64,000 nt of DNA from Acidobacteriota bacterium (GTDB lineage Bacteria; Acidobacteriota; Terriglobia; Terriglobales; Acidobacteriaceae), in the NCBI GenBank assembly GCA_021781795.1, contig JAJXWA010000003.1, positions 60,001 to 124,000 of the forward strand, given 5' to 3'. Under the pieces are notes generated by a model that saw nothing but the letters and a program-made list of their open reading frames with translations, did not search any database and was not told where the DNA came from. A program made the position numbers and the translations under genes. Shown here one piece after another: positions 30,874 through 40,158 of the stretch; positions within the stretch are counted from its first letter, which is position 1; each line of letters begins with the position of its first letter.

Positions 30874-31929
30874 ATGATTCCCACGCTTACATGGACGCCC
30901 GAAGGTGTCCGCTTCATCGATCAGACCCGGCTGCCCCTCGAAGAGAGCTACGTGCTCGCCACCAACTATGAACAAGTCGCCGACGTGATTGTGACCATGG
31001 TGGTCCGCGGGGCTCCAGCGATTGGCGTCTCGGCGGCGTATGGCGTCGCGCTTGGCGCTCTGCGCAGCAATGCGAAAACGGCAGAGGACTTCGCGCCGGA
31101 GTTTGAAAAAGTGTGCGCCCGCCTGGCCGGCACCCGCCCCACCGCGGTGAATCTCTTCTGGGCGATCGACCGCATGAAACATCTCTTCGGCCGGCTAAGA
31201 TCGGCCGGCGCATCGATGGACCAGATCCGCGAGAGGTTTCTTGCCGAAGCGCATGCCATGTACAACGAGGACATCGCCGCCTGCAGGTCGATGGGCGCGT
31301 TCGGCGGGGACCTGTTGCCTGCCGAAGGCGGTGTGCTGACGCACTGCAACGCCGGCGCGCTGGCCACCTGCGGCTACGGAACCGCACTCGGCGTCATTCG
31401 TTCTGCAGTCGAACAAGGCAAAAAAATTCGCGTCTATGCCGATGAGACGCGTCCCTTTCTGCAGGGCGCGCGCCTCACCGCATGGGAGCTTATGGAAGAC
31501 GGTATCGACACGACCGTGATCTGCGACAACATGGCTGCGAGCCTCATGCGCGCAGGCCGCATTCAGGCGGTCGTGGTGGGCGCGGACCGCATCGCGGCCA
31601 ATGGAGACTTCGCGAACAAGATTGGAACCTACAACGTAGCGATCCTCGCAAAAGAACACGGCATCCCGTTCTATGTAGCGGCACCATGGTCCACCATTGA
31701 CACTGCAACCGCGACCGGCGACGCCATTCCGATTGAGGAGCGCAATCCGGTCGAGGTCACGCATCATGGCGGCAGGCAACTCACGCCAAACGGCGTCGGC
31801 ATCTGCAATCCAGCCTTCGACGTGACGCCTGCCAGCTACGTAACCGCCATCATTACGGAGCGCGGTGTGCTGCGAGCGCCCTTCGCAGAGTCTCTCCAGA
31901 AGATGGCATCCGACCCTGTCCCGGCCTGA
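30874..31929 (+). CDS. mtnA: S-methyl-5-thioribose-1-phosphate isomerase
   Basis: '[16 protein letters not shown]', '[19 protein letters not shown]', '[19 protein letters not shown]'. Confidence 0.96.
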   Translation: MIPTLTWTPEGVRFIDQTRLPLEESYVLATNYEQVADVIVTMVVRGAPAIGVSAAYGVALGALRSNAKTAEDFAPEFEKVCARLAGTRPTAVNLFWAIDRMKHLFGRLRSAGASMDQIRERFLAEAHAMYNEDIAACRSMGAFGGDLLPAEGGVLTHCNAGALATCGYGTALGVIRSAVEQGKKIRVYADETRPFLQGARLTAWELMEDGIDTTVICDNMAASLMRAGRIQAVVVGADRIAANGDFANKIGTYNVAILAKEHGIPFYVAAPWSTIDTATATGDAIPIEERNPVEVTHHGGRQLTPNGVGICNPAFDVTPASYVTAIITERGVLRAPFAESLQKMASDPVPA

Positions 31930-31946
31930 GCAGCTACAGTAGTGGA

Positions 31947-32243
31947 GTGGAGCTTCCCCGCCCCTCCTTGATTTTTTCGCGACGCAAGTCGATTGCGCGC
32001 GGCCTCGTGCTCTCGCTGGCCGCATTCGCTCTCAGCCTGCGCCTGGCCGGCTTCCCGCATATCGACGACCTCCACGGCTCCCGTTGGCAGTTCGTGGCGC
32101 TGGTATTGGGACTGGGCGGCCTCGCTGACACCGTTCGTTGTCTCAATCGCCGCTGGAACCTTTACCACGCCGGAATCCTCCTGCTGATCTATGCCGACCT
32201 GATGATTCTTGCCATGATTGTTTTTCTTGTAGCCTATCCCTGA
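31947..32243 (+). CDS. Small hypothetical membrane protein
   Basis: 98-aa ORF with three hydrophobic segments, 17 bp after mtnA. Confidence 0.5.
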   Translation: MELPRPSLIFSRRKSIARGLVLSLAAFALSLRLAGFPHIDDLHGSRWQFVALVLGLGGLADTVRCLNRRWNLYHAGILLLIYADLMILAMIVFLVAYP

Positions 32244-32485
32244 ATTTCAGAAACCCGCGCGCATGCAAGCCCACCCCAGATCCTGACCGCCAGCGAGTGA
32301 CGCGCTGGCATCGAGCCTTTCGCAATTCCTCCTTTTCACGCAATTTCTGCGTACAAGTCGCCAGCGCATCCTGTACTATGGCGAGCACGGGATCGCAAAC
32401 GGCGCACAACTCCTTACACAGGAATCGCGTGCGATCTACGAAGGCCGCTGGATCTGGTGGCTCAAACCCTGTTCAGGAGGAAACG

Positions 32486-32890
32486 ATGTTGAAAGGATTT
32501 CGTGATTTTATTCTTCGCGGAAACGTGGTTGACCTCGCGGTCGCAGTCATTTTGGGCGCTGCTTTCAATGCCATTGTGGGTTCGCTGGTCAGCGATGTCC
32601 TGAACCCGCTGATCGCGGCTACCATCGGCAAGCCGGACTTCAGCGGCGTCATTCTCCACGTTGGCGGCGGAGCCATTAAGGTCGGCAACTTCTTCAATGC
32701 GATTGTTTCCTTCCTGATTGTGGCCAGCGTCGTCTATTTCGCGATTGTCCTGCCCATGAATGCCGTCATGACTCGTCTGAAGAAGCCTGCTCCCGTCGCT
32801 CCTCCCGCCACCAAGACCTGCAGCGAGTGCCTGAGTGAGATTCCGGTCGCCGCCCGGCGCTGCGCCCACTGCACGCAGCCGGTTGCCTAA
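32486..32890 (+). CDS. mscL: Large-conductance mechanosensitive channel with C-terminal zinc-ribbon-like motif
   Basis: 'GFRDFILRGNVVDLAVAVILGAAFNAIVGSLVSD'; C-terminus 'CSECLSEIPVAARRCAHC'; AGGAGG ribosome-binding site. Confidence 0.96.
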   Translation: MLKGFRDFILRGNVVDLAVAVILGAAFNAIVGSLVSDVLNPLIAATIGKPDFSGVILHVGGGAIKVGNFFNAIVSFLIVASVVYFAIVLPMNAVMTRLKKPAPVAPPATKTCSECLSEIPVAARRCAHCTQPVA

Positions 32891-34131
32891 TCCAGCGAAC
32901 GCAGGGCGGGCGAAAAGGCAAAGAAGCCAAGGAATAACGTGGCTGCCACGCCCGCCATTGTCGCCAGCGCATGACCCGTCGGGATATGACGTGACAGCTC
33001 GCCCGCAAACAACGCGCCAAGCGGCGGCAGGCCTAGAAAGCTGGTCGCGTAAATACTCATCACGCGCCCTCGCATCGAGTCGGATGCGAGGTGCTGGATG
33101 GATACGTTGAAGCAGGAGATCATCAGAATCCCGCTGTAGCCTTCGCAGAGCGCGAGAACCTCAGAGAGCGCGAAGCGGTTTGAATAGCAAAAGCCGATAA
33201 TTGCAGCGAAGAAGAACACCCCGCTCACGGTCAACACGATACCGCGATGACGCAGGTTTCCCTTCGCCGCAATCGTGACTGCCCCGAGCACGGCGCCAAG
33301 TCCGGATCCCGCCAGCAGCCAGCCCAGACCGCTCTCCCCGGCATTCAACTGCACCTTGGCAAAGTAGGGAATAAACGTCAGGAACGGAATGCCCAACAGG
33401 CTCACCGTCGCCGTCATCCACATCAGCACCGTCATCTGCCTCTGGCTTTGGAGATACGCGAACCCGGCGCGAAGGCTATCCCAGATGCTCGCGGGATGCA
33501 CGTGCTCCTCTTCCGGATAGCGAATCCTCACCAGCGCCCACAGCACGGCGAGAAAGCTCACGCCGTTCAGAAAGAAGTTGCCCGCCACGCCGAACAGTAC
33601 CATCGCATAGCCGCCCAAGGTAGGCCCCAGGATCCGCGACATGTTGAATTGCGCCGAGTTCAGCGCGATGGCATTCGTGAGGTCTTCCCTGCGCACCAGC
33701 CGCGGCACCAGCGCCTGATAGCTCGGCGCGTTCATCGACATGGCCGTTCCATTCAGAAATGCGATCACCGCAACTTCCCACACAGTAATAACCTTGAACC
33801 ATGCCAGGGCAGCCAGAACAAACGCGAGGATCATCATGGCCGTCTGCGTCGCCAGCAGCAGCCTGCGCTTGTTCACGCGGTCTGCGATCACGCCGCCAAA
33901 GAGCGTGAACAGCAGAAACGGAATCGATCCGGCAAAGCCGACCACACCGAGCCAGAAGGAAGAATTCGTCAACTCGAGTACCAGCCATCCCTGCGCCACA
34001 TTCTGCATCCAGGTGCCGATGTTCGAGAGAAAGTTCCCGCTCCAGAAGAGGCGAAAGTTCTGGTTGCGCAGCGCCTTCACCACCTGAGGCAGACGATCCT
34101 CCTCTGCATTGGCAAGGGCTTGCGCAGTCAC
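32887..34131 (-). CDS. MFS transporter (MFS_3/EntS-like)
   Basis: 'NFRLFWSGNFLSNIGTWMQNVAQGWLVLELT', 12-TM pattern. Confidence 0.92.
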   Translation of the reverse strand: MTAQALANAEEDRLPQVVKALRNQNFRLFWSGNFLSNIGTWMQNVAQGWLVLELTNSSFWLGVVGFAGSIPFLLFTLFGGVIADRVNKRRLLLATQTAMMILAFVLAALAWFKVITVWEVAVIAFLNGTAMSMNAPSYQALVPRLVRREDLTNAIALNSAQFNMSRILGPTLGGYAMVLFGVAGNFFLNGVSFLAVLWALVRIRYPEEEHVHPASIWDSLRAGFAYLQSQRQMTVLMWMTATVSLLGIPFLTFIPYFAKVQLNAGESGLGWLLAGSGLGAVLGAVTIAAKGNLRHRGIVLTVSGVFFFAAIIGFCYSNRFALSEVLALCEGYSGILMISCFNVSIQHLASDSMRGRVMSIYATSFLGLPPLGALFAGELSRHIPTGHALATMAGVAATLFLGFFAFSPALRSLD

Positions 34132-34301
34132 TCGCGCTGATTCACTCGCGACCTCAATGGTCTGCTGGGGTTCGGTCTGGCTCAGCGCGACATCCTCCGG
34201 TCTCTAGTGTAAGCTGTGGCTGAATCGCGATCGGCCACGCCTGAGCAGCAGAAGGTTGCCCGTCTCCCGCTGGGCCCATCCTCACCGAGGAGACTTACCG
34301 G

Positions 34302-36428
34302 ATGGATCTACGTACCTCCTCCCTCCTCAGCACCACACTTCTTCTTCTCACCGCGGTTGACTCCTCCCGCATCTCTGGCCAGCATCCGGCCGCGCCCTTC
34401 GGCTACAGCGACTTTACGCCGGAAGCGGCGATTGAAGAAAAGTTTCTCGCCGTGCCCAGCGCGAAGCTCGCAGGTGAAGAGTTAAAGGCACTCACCGCCG
34501 AACCCCACCTTGCCGCATCGCCAGAGGATCGCCGCACCGCCGATTACGTTGCGGAGAAGTTTCGCTCCGCAGGCCTGGCTACGCAAATCGTTCCCTATCG
34601 CGTCCTGCTGAACTGGCCCAAAGTCGTGCGTGTCGAGGCCTTCGACGCAGGCGGCAAACTTCTGATGAGCGGACCCACGCGGGAACGGGTTACCGGCGAT
34701 CCTTTTCAGGACAATCCGCGCGTCGTCATGCCGTTCAACGGCTCCTCCGGCTCAGGCGACATCACCGGCGATGTCGTGTATGCGAATTACGGCCGTCCTG
34801 AAGATTTCAAGGAACTCGAAAGGCAGCATATAGACCTACGCGGCAAGATTGTCCTCTTTCGTTACGGAATCAACTTCCGCGGAGTCAAGGTCTACCTTGC
34901 GGAGCTGCACGGCGCGGCGGGTGTGCTGATTTATTCCGATCCGCATGACGACGGCTACTACAAAGGCGACCCATATCCACAGGGTCCGTGGAGGCCGGAG
35001 ACAGGCGTACAGCGCGGCTCCGTGCAGTATCTGTTCAAATATCCGGGTGATCCGGAGACGCCCGGCATTGCCTCAACTCCGGATCTGCCGGATTCAGCGC
35101 GCGTTTCTCCCGATGGCAACCAGCCTCATATCATCTCAATTCCCATCAGCTACCACGATGCCGCCCCGATCCTGAAGGCGCTCAAAGGGCCCGAAGTCCC
35201 GGAAGGCTGGCAGGGGGCACTGCCGTTTCGATACCACCTGGGGCCGGGCGGTGTGCGAGTTCACCTCGTGTCGCAGCAGGACTATCAACGCCGCACCATC
35301 TGGGACGTGATTGGCACACTTCCCGGCAAGGACCTCGCCAGTGAACAGGTCATCGTCGGCAACCATCGCGATGCCTGGGTCTATGGTGCAGTGGACCCCA
35401 GCAGCGGTACGGCAGCCATGCTGGAGGCAGTGCGTGGCGTCGGCGTGCTCCTCCGTGCAGGGTGGCACCCGCGGCGCACGCTTGTCTTCTGCAGTTGGGA
35501 CGCGGAAGAAGAAGGACTCATCGGCTCAACCGAGTGGGTGGAGCAGCATGAGGATGAGATGAGCCACACCGTCGCATACTTCAACACCGATGTGGGTGTG
35601 GCTGGCCCTGACTTCTCCGCGGCCGCCGTACCCTCTCTCAAAGAATTTGTCCGGGAGATTGCCCAGTCTGTGCCGAGTCCCGTGGTCGGAACCGTCTACC
35701 AGCAGTGGCGCCAGAACCAGGCTGGATTGCAGGAACATCGGGCATCCAACGCGCCGGCCGAATCCGGCGTCGAGGTGCAGGTCAGCGATCTTGGCTCCGG
35801 GTCGGACTTCACCCCATTCCTGCAACACGCAGGCGTTCCCTCCACCGACGTGGGTTCAAAAGGTCCGTATGGGGTCTATCACTCTGCATTCGACGACTAT
35901 TCATGGTTCGTTCTCAACGCCGATCCTCACTTTGTGTATCTGCAGCAAATGGCCCGCGTGCTCGGGCTCGAAGCCATCCGCATGGCCGACGCCGATGTGC
36001 TTCCCTACGATTACGAAGCCTACGCGCGCGCCGTCGCGTCCTACCTCGACGCGGCCAAACTCAAGGCGCAACAGGAAGAAATCGATTCGCTTGACTTCGA
36101 CGCCGCCGGAGCGGCCGTCGCACGCTTTGCGGCAGCAGCCGCGAAAGCTCACGCATTGCAGCAATCGCCGCCGCGCGATCCCGCCACGCTGGACCTGACC
36201 CTGCGCGCCGCGGAAGCGGATCTGCTGTCACCGGCGGGGCTGCCCAACCGCCCCTGGTACAAGCACCTCATCTATGCTCCGGGCGAGTTCACCGGTTACT
36301 CAGCGGTCGTGATCCCGGGGGTGAATGAAGCGCTGGACGCGCACAACGCCCCCCTGGCCCAACAGCAGCTCGCCGCCCTGTTCGAGGCTCTCGACTATGC
36401 TGCGCAAACGCTTGATTCTGCAAGATAA
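34302..36428 (+). CDS. M28 family glutamate carboxypeptidase II-like metallopeptidase
   Basis: 'NHRDAWVYGAVDPSSGTA', 'WDAEEEGLIGSTEW', 'YHSAFDDY' zinc-ligand motifs; PA domain; dimerisation domain. Confidence 0.93.
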   Translation: MDLRTSSLLSTTLLLLTAVDSSRISGQHPAAPFGYSDFTPEAAIEEKFLAVPSAKLAGEELKALTAEPHLAASPEDRRTADYVAEKFRSAGLATQIVPYRVLLNWPKVVRVEAFDAGGKLLMSGPTRERVTGDPFQDNPRVVMPFNGSSGSGDITGDVVYANYGRPEDFKELERQHIDLRGKIVLFRYGINFRGVKVYLAELHGAAGVLIYSDPHDDGYYKGDPYPQGPWRPETGVQRGSVQYLFKYPGDPETPGIASTPDLPDSARVSPDGNQPHIISIPISYHDAAPILKALKGPEVPEGWQGALPFRYHLGPGGVRVHLVSQQDYQRRTIWDVIGTLPGKDLASEQVIVGNHRDAWVYGAVDPSSGTAAMLEAVRGVGVLLRAGWHPRRTLVFCSWDAEEEGLIGSTEWVEQHEDEMSHTVAYFNTDVGVAGPDFSAAAVPSLKEFVREIAQSVPSPVVGTVYQQWRQNQAGLQEHRASNAPAESGVEVQVSDLGSGSDFTPFLQHAGVPSTDVGSKGPYGVYHSAFDDYSWFVLNADPHFVYLQQMARVLGLEAIRMADADVLPYDYEAYARAVASYLDAAKLKAQQEEIDSLDFDAAGAAVARFAAAAAKAHALQQSPPRDPATLDLTLRAAEADLLSPAGLPNRPWYKHLIYAPGEFTGYSAVVIPGVNEALDAHNAPLAQQQLAALFEALDYAAQTLDSAR

Positions 36429-36475
36429 AATGAAACTTCAGAACACAATGCCGACGGCCACGGCGCGCGGAAAAG

Positions 36476-36493
36476 GTGTGATGCGAATCACAC
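36476..36493. promoter_or_regulatory. CRP/FNR-family-like operator palindrome upstream of the ccm operon
   Basis: GTGTGA-TGCGAA-TCACAC, containing exact TGTGA-N6-TCACA, 57 bp upstream of the ccmE ATG. Confidence 0.6.
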
Positions 36494-36549
36494 ATCATAC
36501 CCCAGATGGTTGACCCTGCCCCCAACGCCTCGTATCGTTGAAGTTGTCT

Positions 36550-37050
36550 ATGAAGAACTCCAAGAACTCGCTGCGCATCGGCATTGCGGTAGCCATCATT
36601 GTGGGAACCATTGGCTGGCTGGCTTTCAGCGGCTATGGCTCCAGCAAGAGTTACTACGTGACCATCGCCGAACTGGGCGGCATGGGCGACAAGGCATTTA
36701 AGAGCAACCTCCGCGTGGAGGGCTTCGTTCAGCCGGGTTCCATCGAACAGGATGGGCCGCACGTCACCTTTATGTTGAACGAGTTTGAGAGCCATTCTCC
36801 CAAAGCCGCCAGCGGCCGACTACTCAAGGTTGTGTACAAGGGCAGCGAGCCTCCACCGGACACGTTCAAGGACGACGCGCAGGCTCTGGCGATGGGCACA
36901 TACGGACGCGATGGCGTCTTCCATGCCAACGAACTGCAGGCTAAGTGCGCCAGCAAGTATGCGCCCAATCAGTCCGGCCCGGCGCAGACCAATCCCCGCG
37001 CCGCCGCTCAGCCCGTAACCCAGCCCGGCGCCGCGGCCACGGCCAACTGA
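36550..37050 (+). CDS. ccmE: Cytochrome c maturation heme chaperone CcmE (CxxxY type)
   Basis: N-terminal TM anchor, OB-fold-like 'FKSNLRVEGFVQPGSI...HVTFML', C-terminal 'LQAKCASKYAP'; adjacent ccmA. Confidence 0.88.
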   Translation: MKNSKNSLRIGIAVAIIVGTIGWLAFSGYGSSKSYYVTIAELGGMGDKAFKSNLRVEGFVQPGSIEQDGPHVTFMLNEFESHSPKAASGRLLKVVYKGSEPPPDTFKDDAQALAMGTYGRDGVFHANELQAKCASKYAPNQSGPAQTNPRAAAQPVTQPGAAATAN

Positions 37051-37054
37051 CCGC

Positions 37055-37741
37055 ATGACCGCGCAAGCTCCGGCGGCAGCAGCAGAAAAGGCACTTTGCG
37101 CGCGCGTTGAGCAGGTTTCCAAACTGTTTGGCGCGTTCGCGGCCCTGCGCCAGATTTCGGTTGATCTGGAACCGGGGCATTGTTATGTGCTACTCGGGGA
37201 GAACGGCGCGGGCAAGTCCACGTTGCTGCGCATCCTTGCCGGGCTTCTTCGTCCCACCCACGGCTCCGTCAAAGTGTTTGGCGGCTCGGAACCGCAGCAG
37301 GTACGCGAGCGCATTGCCTACATGAGCCATGCTCCCATGCTCTATGACGAGCTGACCGGTTCGGAAAATCTGCGTTACTTTGCCAGCCTCTACCCGGACC
37401 GCAAATGCCTGAGCCCGCAGGAGGCGCTTCGCCAGGTGGGCCTTGACCCCGCACTCAGCCGCCCGCTCGGCCAATACTCGCAGGGAATGCGCCAGCGCGC
37501 GTCGCTTGCCCGCGTGCTGATGCCGGTCCCGGAGTTGCTGCTGCTCGATGAGCCTTTCTCCAACATGGACATCGAATCGGCGCGCCAGATGGTATCCATG
37601 CTGGCAGGCTTCCGCCGCGCCGACCGCACCATCGTCCTCACCACCCATCAGCGCGAACTGGCGGCGCCCATTGCCGACTGGATCCTGACCCTGCACGCGG
37701 GCCGTGTCGCTTCGTTTGAGCCGGGGAGTCCGACGCAATGA
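37055..37741 (+). CDS. ccmA: Heme exporter ABC ATPase CcmA
   Basis: 'GENGAGKSTLLRILAGLLRPTHGSVKVFGG', 'YSQGMRQRASLARVL', 'LLLDEPFSNMD'; next to ccmE and ccmB. Confidence 0.88.
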   Translation: MTAQAPAAAAEKALCARVEQVSKLFGAFAALRQISVDLEPGHCYVLLGENGAGKSTLLRILAGLLRPTHGSVKVFGGSEPQQVRERIAYMSHAPMLYDELTGSENLRYFASLYPDRKCLSPQEALRQVGLDPALSRPLGQYSQGMRQRASLARVLMPVPELLLLDEPFSNMDIESARQMVSMLAGFRRADRTIVLTTHQRELAAPIADWILTLHAGRVASFEPGSPTQ

Positions 37742-38241
37742 AGACCAATGGCGCCCGATTCCTTGATAGCCTCGGCATCCCCTTTGAAGCGCGCGAATAC
37801 GAAGTGGACCCCGACGATCTTGCTGCGACCACTGTGGCCCGCAAAATTGGCATGCCCGCGGAACAGGTCTTCAAAACTCTGCTGACGACAGGCGGGCCAG
37901 GAAGCTATGTCTTTGCCGTCGTTCCCGGCGATGCGGAGCTGGATTTCAAAAAGCTGGCGCGCGCCGCTGGCCTGCGCAAAATCGAGATGGTCCCACTCAA
38001 AGACGTCCAGCCTCTCACCGGTTACATTCGCGGTGGAGTCACCATTTTCGGAGCGAAGAAGGCCTATCCCGTCTTTGTCGATGAGACGGTGATTCTCTTC
38101 GACAAAATCAGCGTCTCCGCCGGCACGCGAGGCGTCCAGCTCATTCTGAGTCCAGACGATTATCTGCGCGCAGCCGCGGCCCTCAGCGAACCCGTTGCCG
38201 CCGTCGACCTGACCAAGGCCAGCCGTGAGGCACACGCATGA
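37738..38241 (+). CDS. ybaK: YbaK/EbsC-family (Cys-tRNA(Pro) deacylase-like) protein
   Basis: 'VFKTLLTTG', 'DAELDFKKLARAAGLRKIEM', 'GAKKAYPVFVDET', 'ISVSAGTRGVQLILSPDDYL'. Confidence 0.9.
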   Translation: MKTNGARFLDSLGIPFEAREYEVDPDDLAATTVARKIGMPAEQVFKTLLTTGGPGSYVFAVVPGDAELDFKKLARAAGLRKIEMVPLKDVQPLTGYIRGGVTIFGAKKAYPVFVDETVILFDKISVSAGTRGVQLILSPDDYLRAAAALSEPVAAVDLTKASREAHA

Positions 38242-38909
38242 TCACCAGCGCGCTTTGGATTCACCTGGTGAAAGACCTTCGCATCGAGTGGCGCTCAAAA
38301 GAAGCCATCAACTCGATGCTGTTTTTCGCGCTCCTGGTCGTCGTGCTCTTTTCTCTCGCATTTGACCCGCGCGGCTCCTTTGCTCGGGAAATCGCAGGCG
38401 GAGTGCTCTCCGTGGCGACGATGTTCGCGTCCGTCAGCGCTCTCAACCAGGCCTGGGCGCGTGAGATTCGCCATCAGGTTCTGGACGCGCAGCGCATGGC
38501 CCCTGCGCCGGGCTCTGAACTCTACCTCGCCAAGGTCCTGGCCAATTTCCTCTTCGTCACGATCGTGCAGGTTCTGCTGGCGCCGGTCTTCCTCGTCATG
38601 TACAACCTGAACATCTTAGGGAACGCATGGCTGCTGGCCGTGGTGCTGCCGCTGGGCACCTGGGCGCTGGTGGCGAATGGAACGTTCTTCGCTGCACTCT
38701 CCATTCGCAGCCGCAATCGCGAACTGCTTTTGCCCCTCATTCTTTTTCCCATCTTTGTGCCCGCGCTGCTGGCCATGGTGCAGGCCACCACCGCCATCCT
38801 GACCGGCGAGAGTGATCCATCCCTCTGGATTAAGCTTCTGCTGGGCTACGACATCATCTTCACCACGGTCAGCTTGTTGTTATTTGAGGTCGTCCTGCAC
38901 GCGGAGTAG
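38238..38909 (+). CDS. ccmB: Heme exporter permease CcmB
   Basis: 'KDLRIEWRSKEAINSMLFFALLVVVLFSLAFDP'; CcmB-like six-TM pattern; ATGA overlap with ybaK. Confidence 0.88.
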   Translation: MITSALWIHLVKDLRIEWRSKEAINSMLFFALLVVVLFSLAFDPRGSFAREIAGGVLSVATMFASVSALNQAWAREIRHQVLDAQRMAPAPGSELYLAKVLANFLFVTIVQVLLAPVFLVMYNLNILGNAWLLAVVLPLGTWALVANGTFFAALSIRSRNRELLLPLILFPIFVPALLAMVQATTAILTGESDPSLWIKLLLGYDIIFTTVSLLLFEVVLHAE

Positions 38910-38955
38910 CGGCGCAGTCGTTCACGTTTTCACAAAGCCGCAACCCACGCAGCGA

Positions 38956-39915
38956 TCAGGCGCGGCGCATCGCGGGCAGCGCGTCGAGCTTCGCTCTCTG
39001 CACGGGGCGTTTACCCCGTGCTACGCTGCTTCCTGCGCCGAGATCCAGCCGCTTCAAGTCTTCCATCATGTGCGTACAGCCCTCGATGGCCTTCGTCAGC
39101 GATTCCGCAGCAAGTTCGTCCAGCAGCGCGGCCAGACCCGTCTTTCCCGCTGCGCCGGAAAACGCATCGTGAGCTTCGCGCGAGAGGGCATCCCAATCGT
39201 GCCACGTCCCGATTGCCACCTGCAGATTGCGGAGTTGACGCACCAGCCGCTTCGTTCCTCGGTCAGATGAACCAAGAGCTTCGACGGCGTACCGCACCGT
39301 GCGAAGCCGCTTGCGAAACGCGTGCAGGTTCTCCGCGCTGAACTCCAGATCCTCGGATTGCAGCTTCCTGATCTGGAGCACCAAGCTCTCTGCACCCGAT
39401 GCAACGACCGGCTCAGGCGCAACAGCTTCGAACGACTGGGACACCTTGCGCAGATGTTGCATCCGATCTGCAACTCGCACCGTCAGTTTCGTTTCCGCCT
39501 TTTTCCGCGCGCGTTTGAGCCCTTCATCCAGCGTATCCAGCTGTTCCAGCAGGTCGCGAGAGGTGTGGAGCTTTAGACTGTCCGTTTTCTGCAGCGTGGC
39601 GCGCAAGCCTTCCAGCCGTGAGCGGTAGACGTCGATTTCGCGTATCGTGCCGAGCGCACCGCGTAATTTGTCGGCCTGTTTCATCCAGCGTTGCGTGGAC
39701 GATTTCGCATCGGTTCCATCGGGAAGACTCGAAAGCATTCCCTCGGCGGAAACCAGCAGGCGCAGCGTCGCCACACGCAGCGCATGGACTCTGCGACGGC
39801 TCGGCTTCCTGGCGCAGTTCTCGAGCAGGTGCAGCCAGGCGCGGAGGTGCTGACTCGTCGATCCGGGCTTCGGACTTTTCGATGTCGCATTGCCGGGCAT
39901 GAGAATCAGCTTCAT
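38956..39915 (-). CDS. CHAD domain-containing protein
   Basis: 'RRRVHALRVATLRLL' and 'LHAFRKRLRTVRYAVEAL' conserved His/basic helices of CHAD. Confidence 0.88.
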   Translation of the reverse strand: MKLILMPGNATSKSPKPGSTSQHLRAWLHLLENCARKPSRRRVHALRVATLRLLVSAEGMLSSLPDGTDAKSSTQRWMKQADKLRGALGTIREIDVYRSRLEGLRATLQKTDSLKLHTSRDLLEQLDTLDEGLKRARKKAETKLTVRVADRMQHLRKVSQSFEAVAPEPVVASGAESLVLQIRKLQSEDLEFSAENLHAFRKRLRTVRYAVEALGSSDRGTKRLVRQLRNLQVAIGTWHDWDALSREAHDAFSGAAGKTGLAALLDELAAESLTKAIEGCTHMMEDLKRLDLGAGSSVARGKRPVQRAKLDALPAMRRA

Positions 39916-40158
39916 TGAACCGTAACCTTACTTTTATCTATTTTCACCCCTGCGCATCCGCGATGCAGCGGTTCTGATCACACAGCCGAGTGAGCGCAAT
40001 TGTACTGTGCTTTGCAATGGTCGGACTGCGCTGCTGCTATCCTTTCCTTAGCCTCTTTGGCATGGCATCGCTGGGTGGCCACCGGCTCCAGCGATAGCTC
40101 GTGCTCCCTCGCAATTGGGCTGCTGATCCTTTTTGTTGACACCGGAAGCAGGGGTACA

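Noticed and set aside
38956-39915. CHAD gene as part of a polyphosphate or CYTH system
   Set aside because: No CYTH domain, ppk or ppx gene nearby; annotated only as an isolated CHAD protein.
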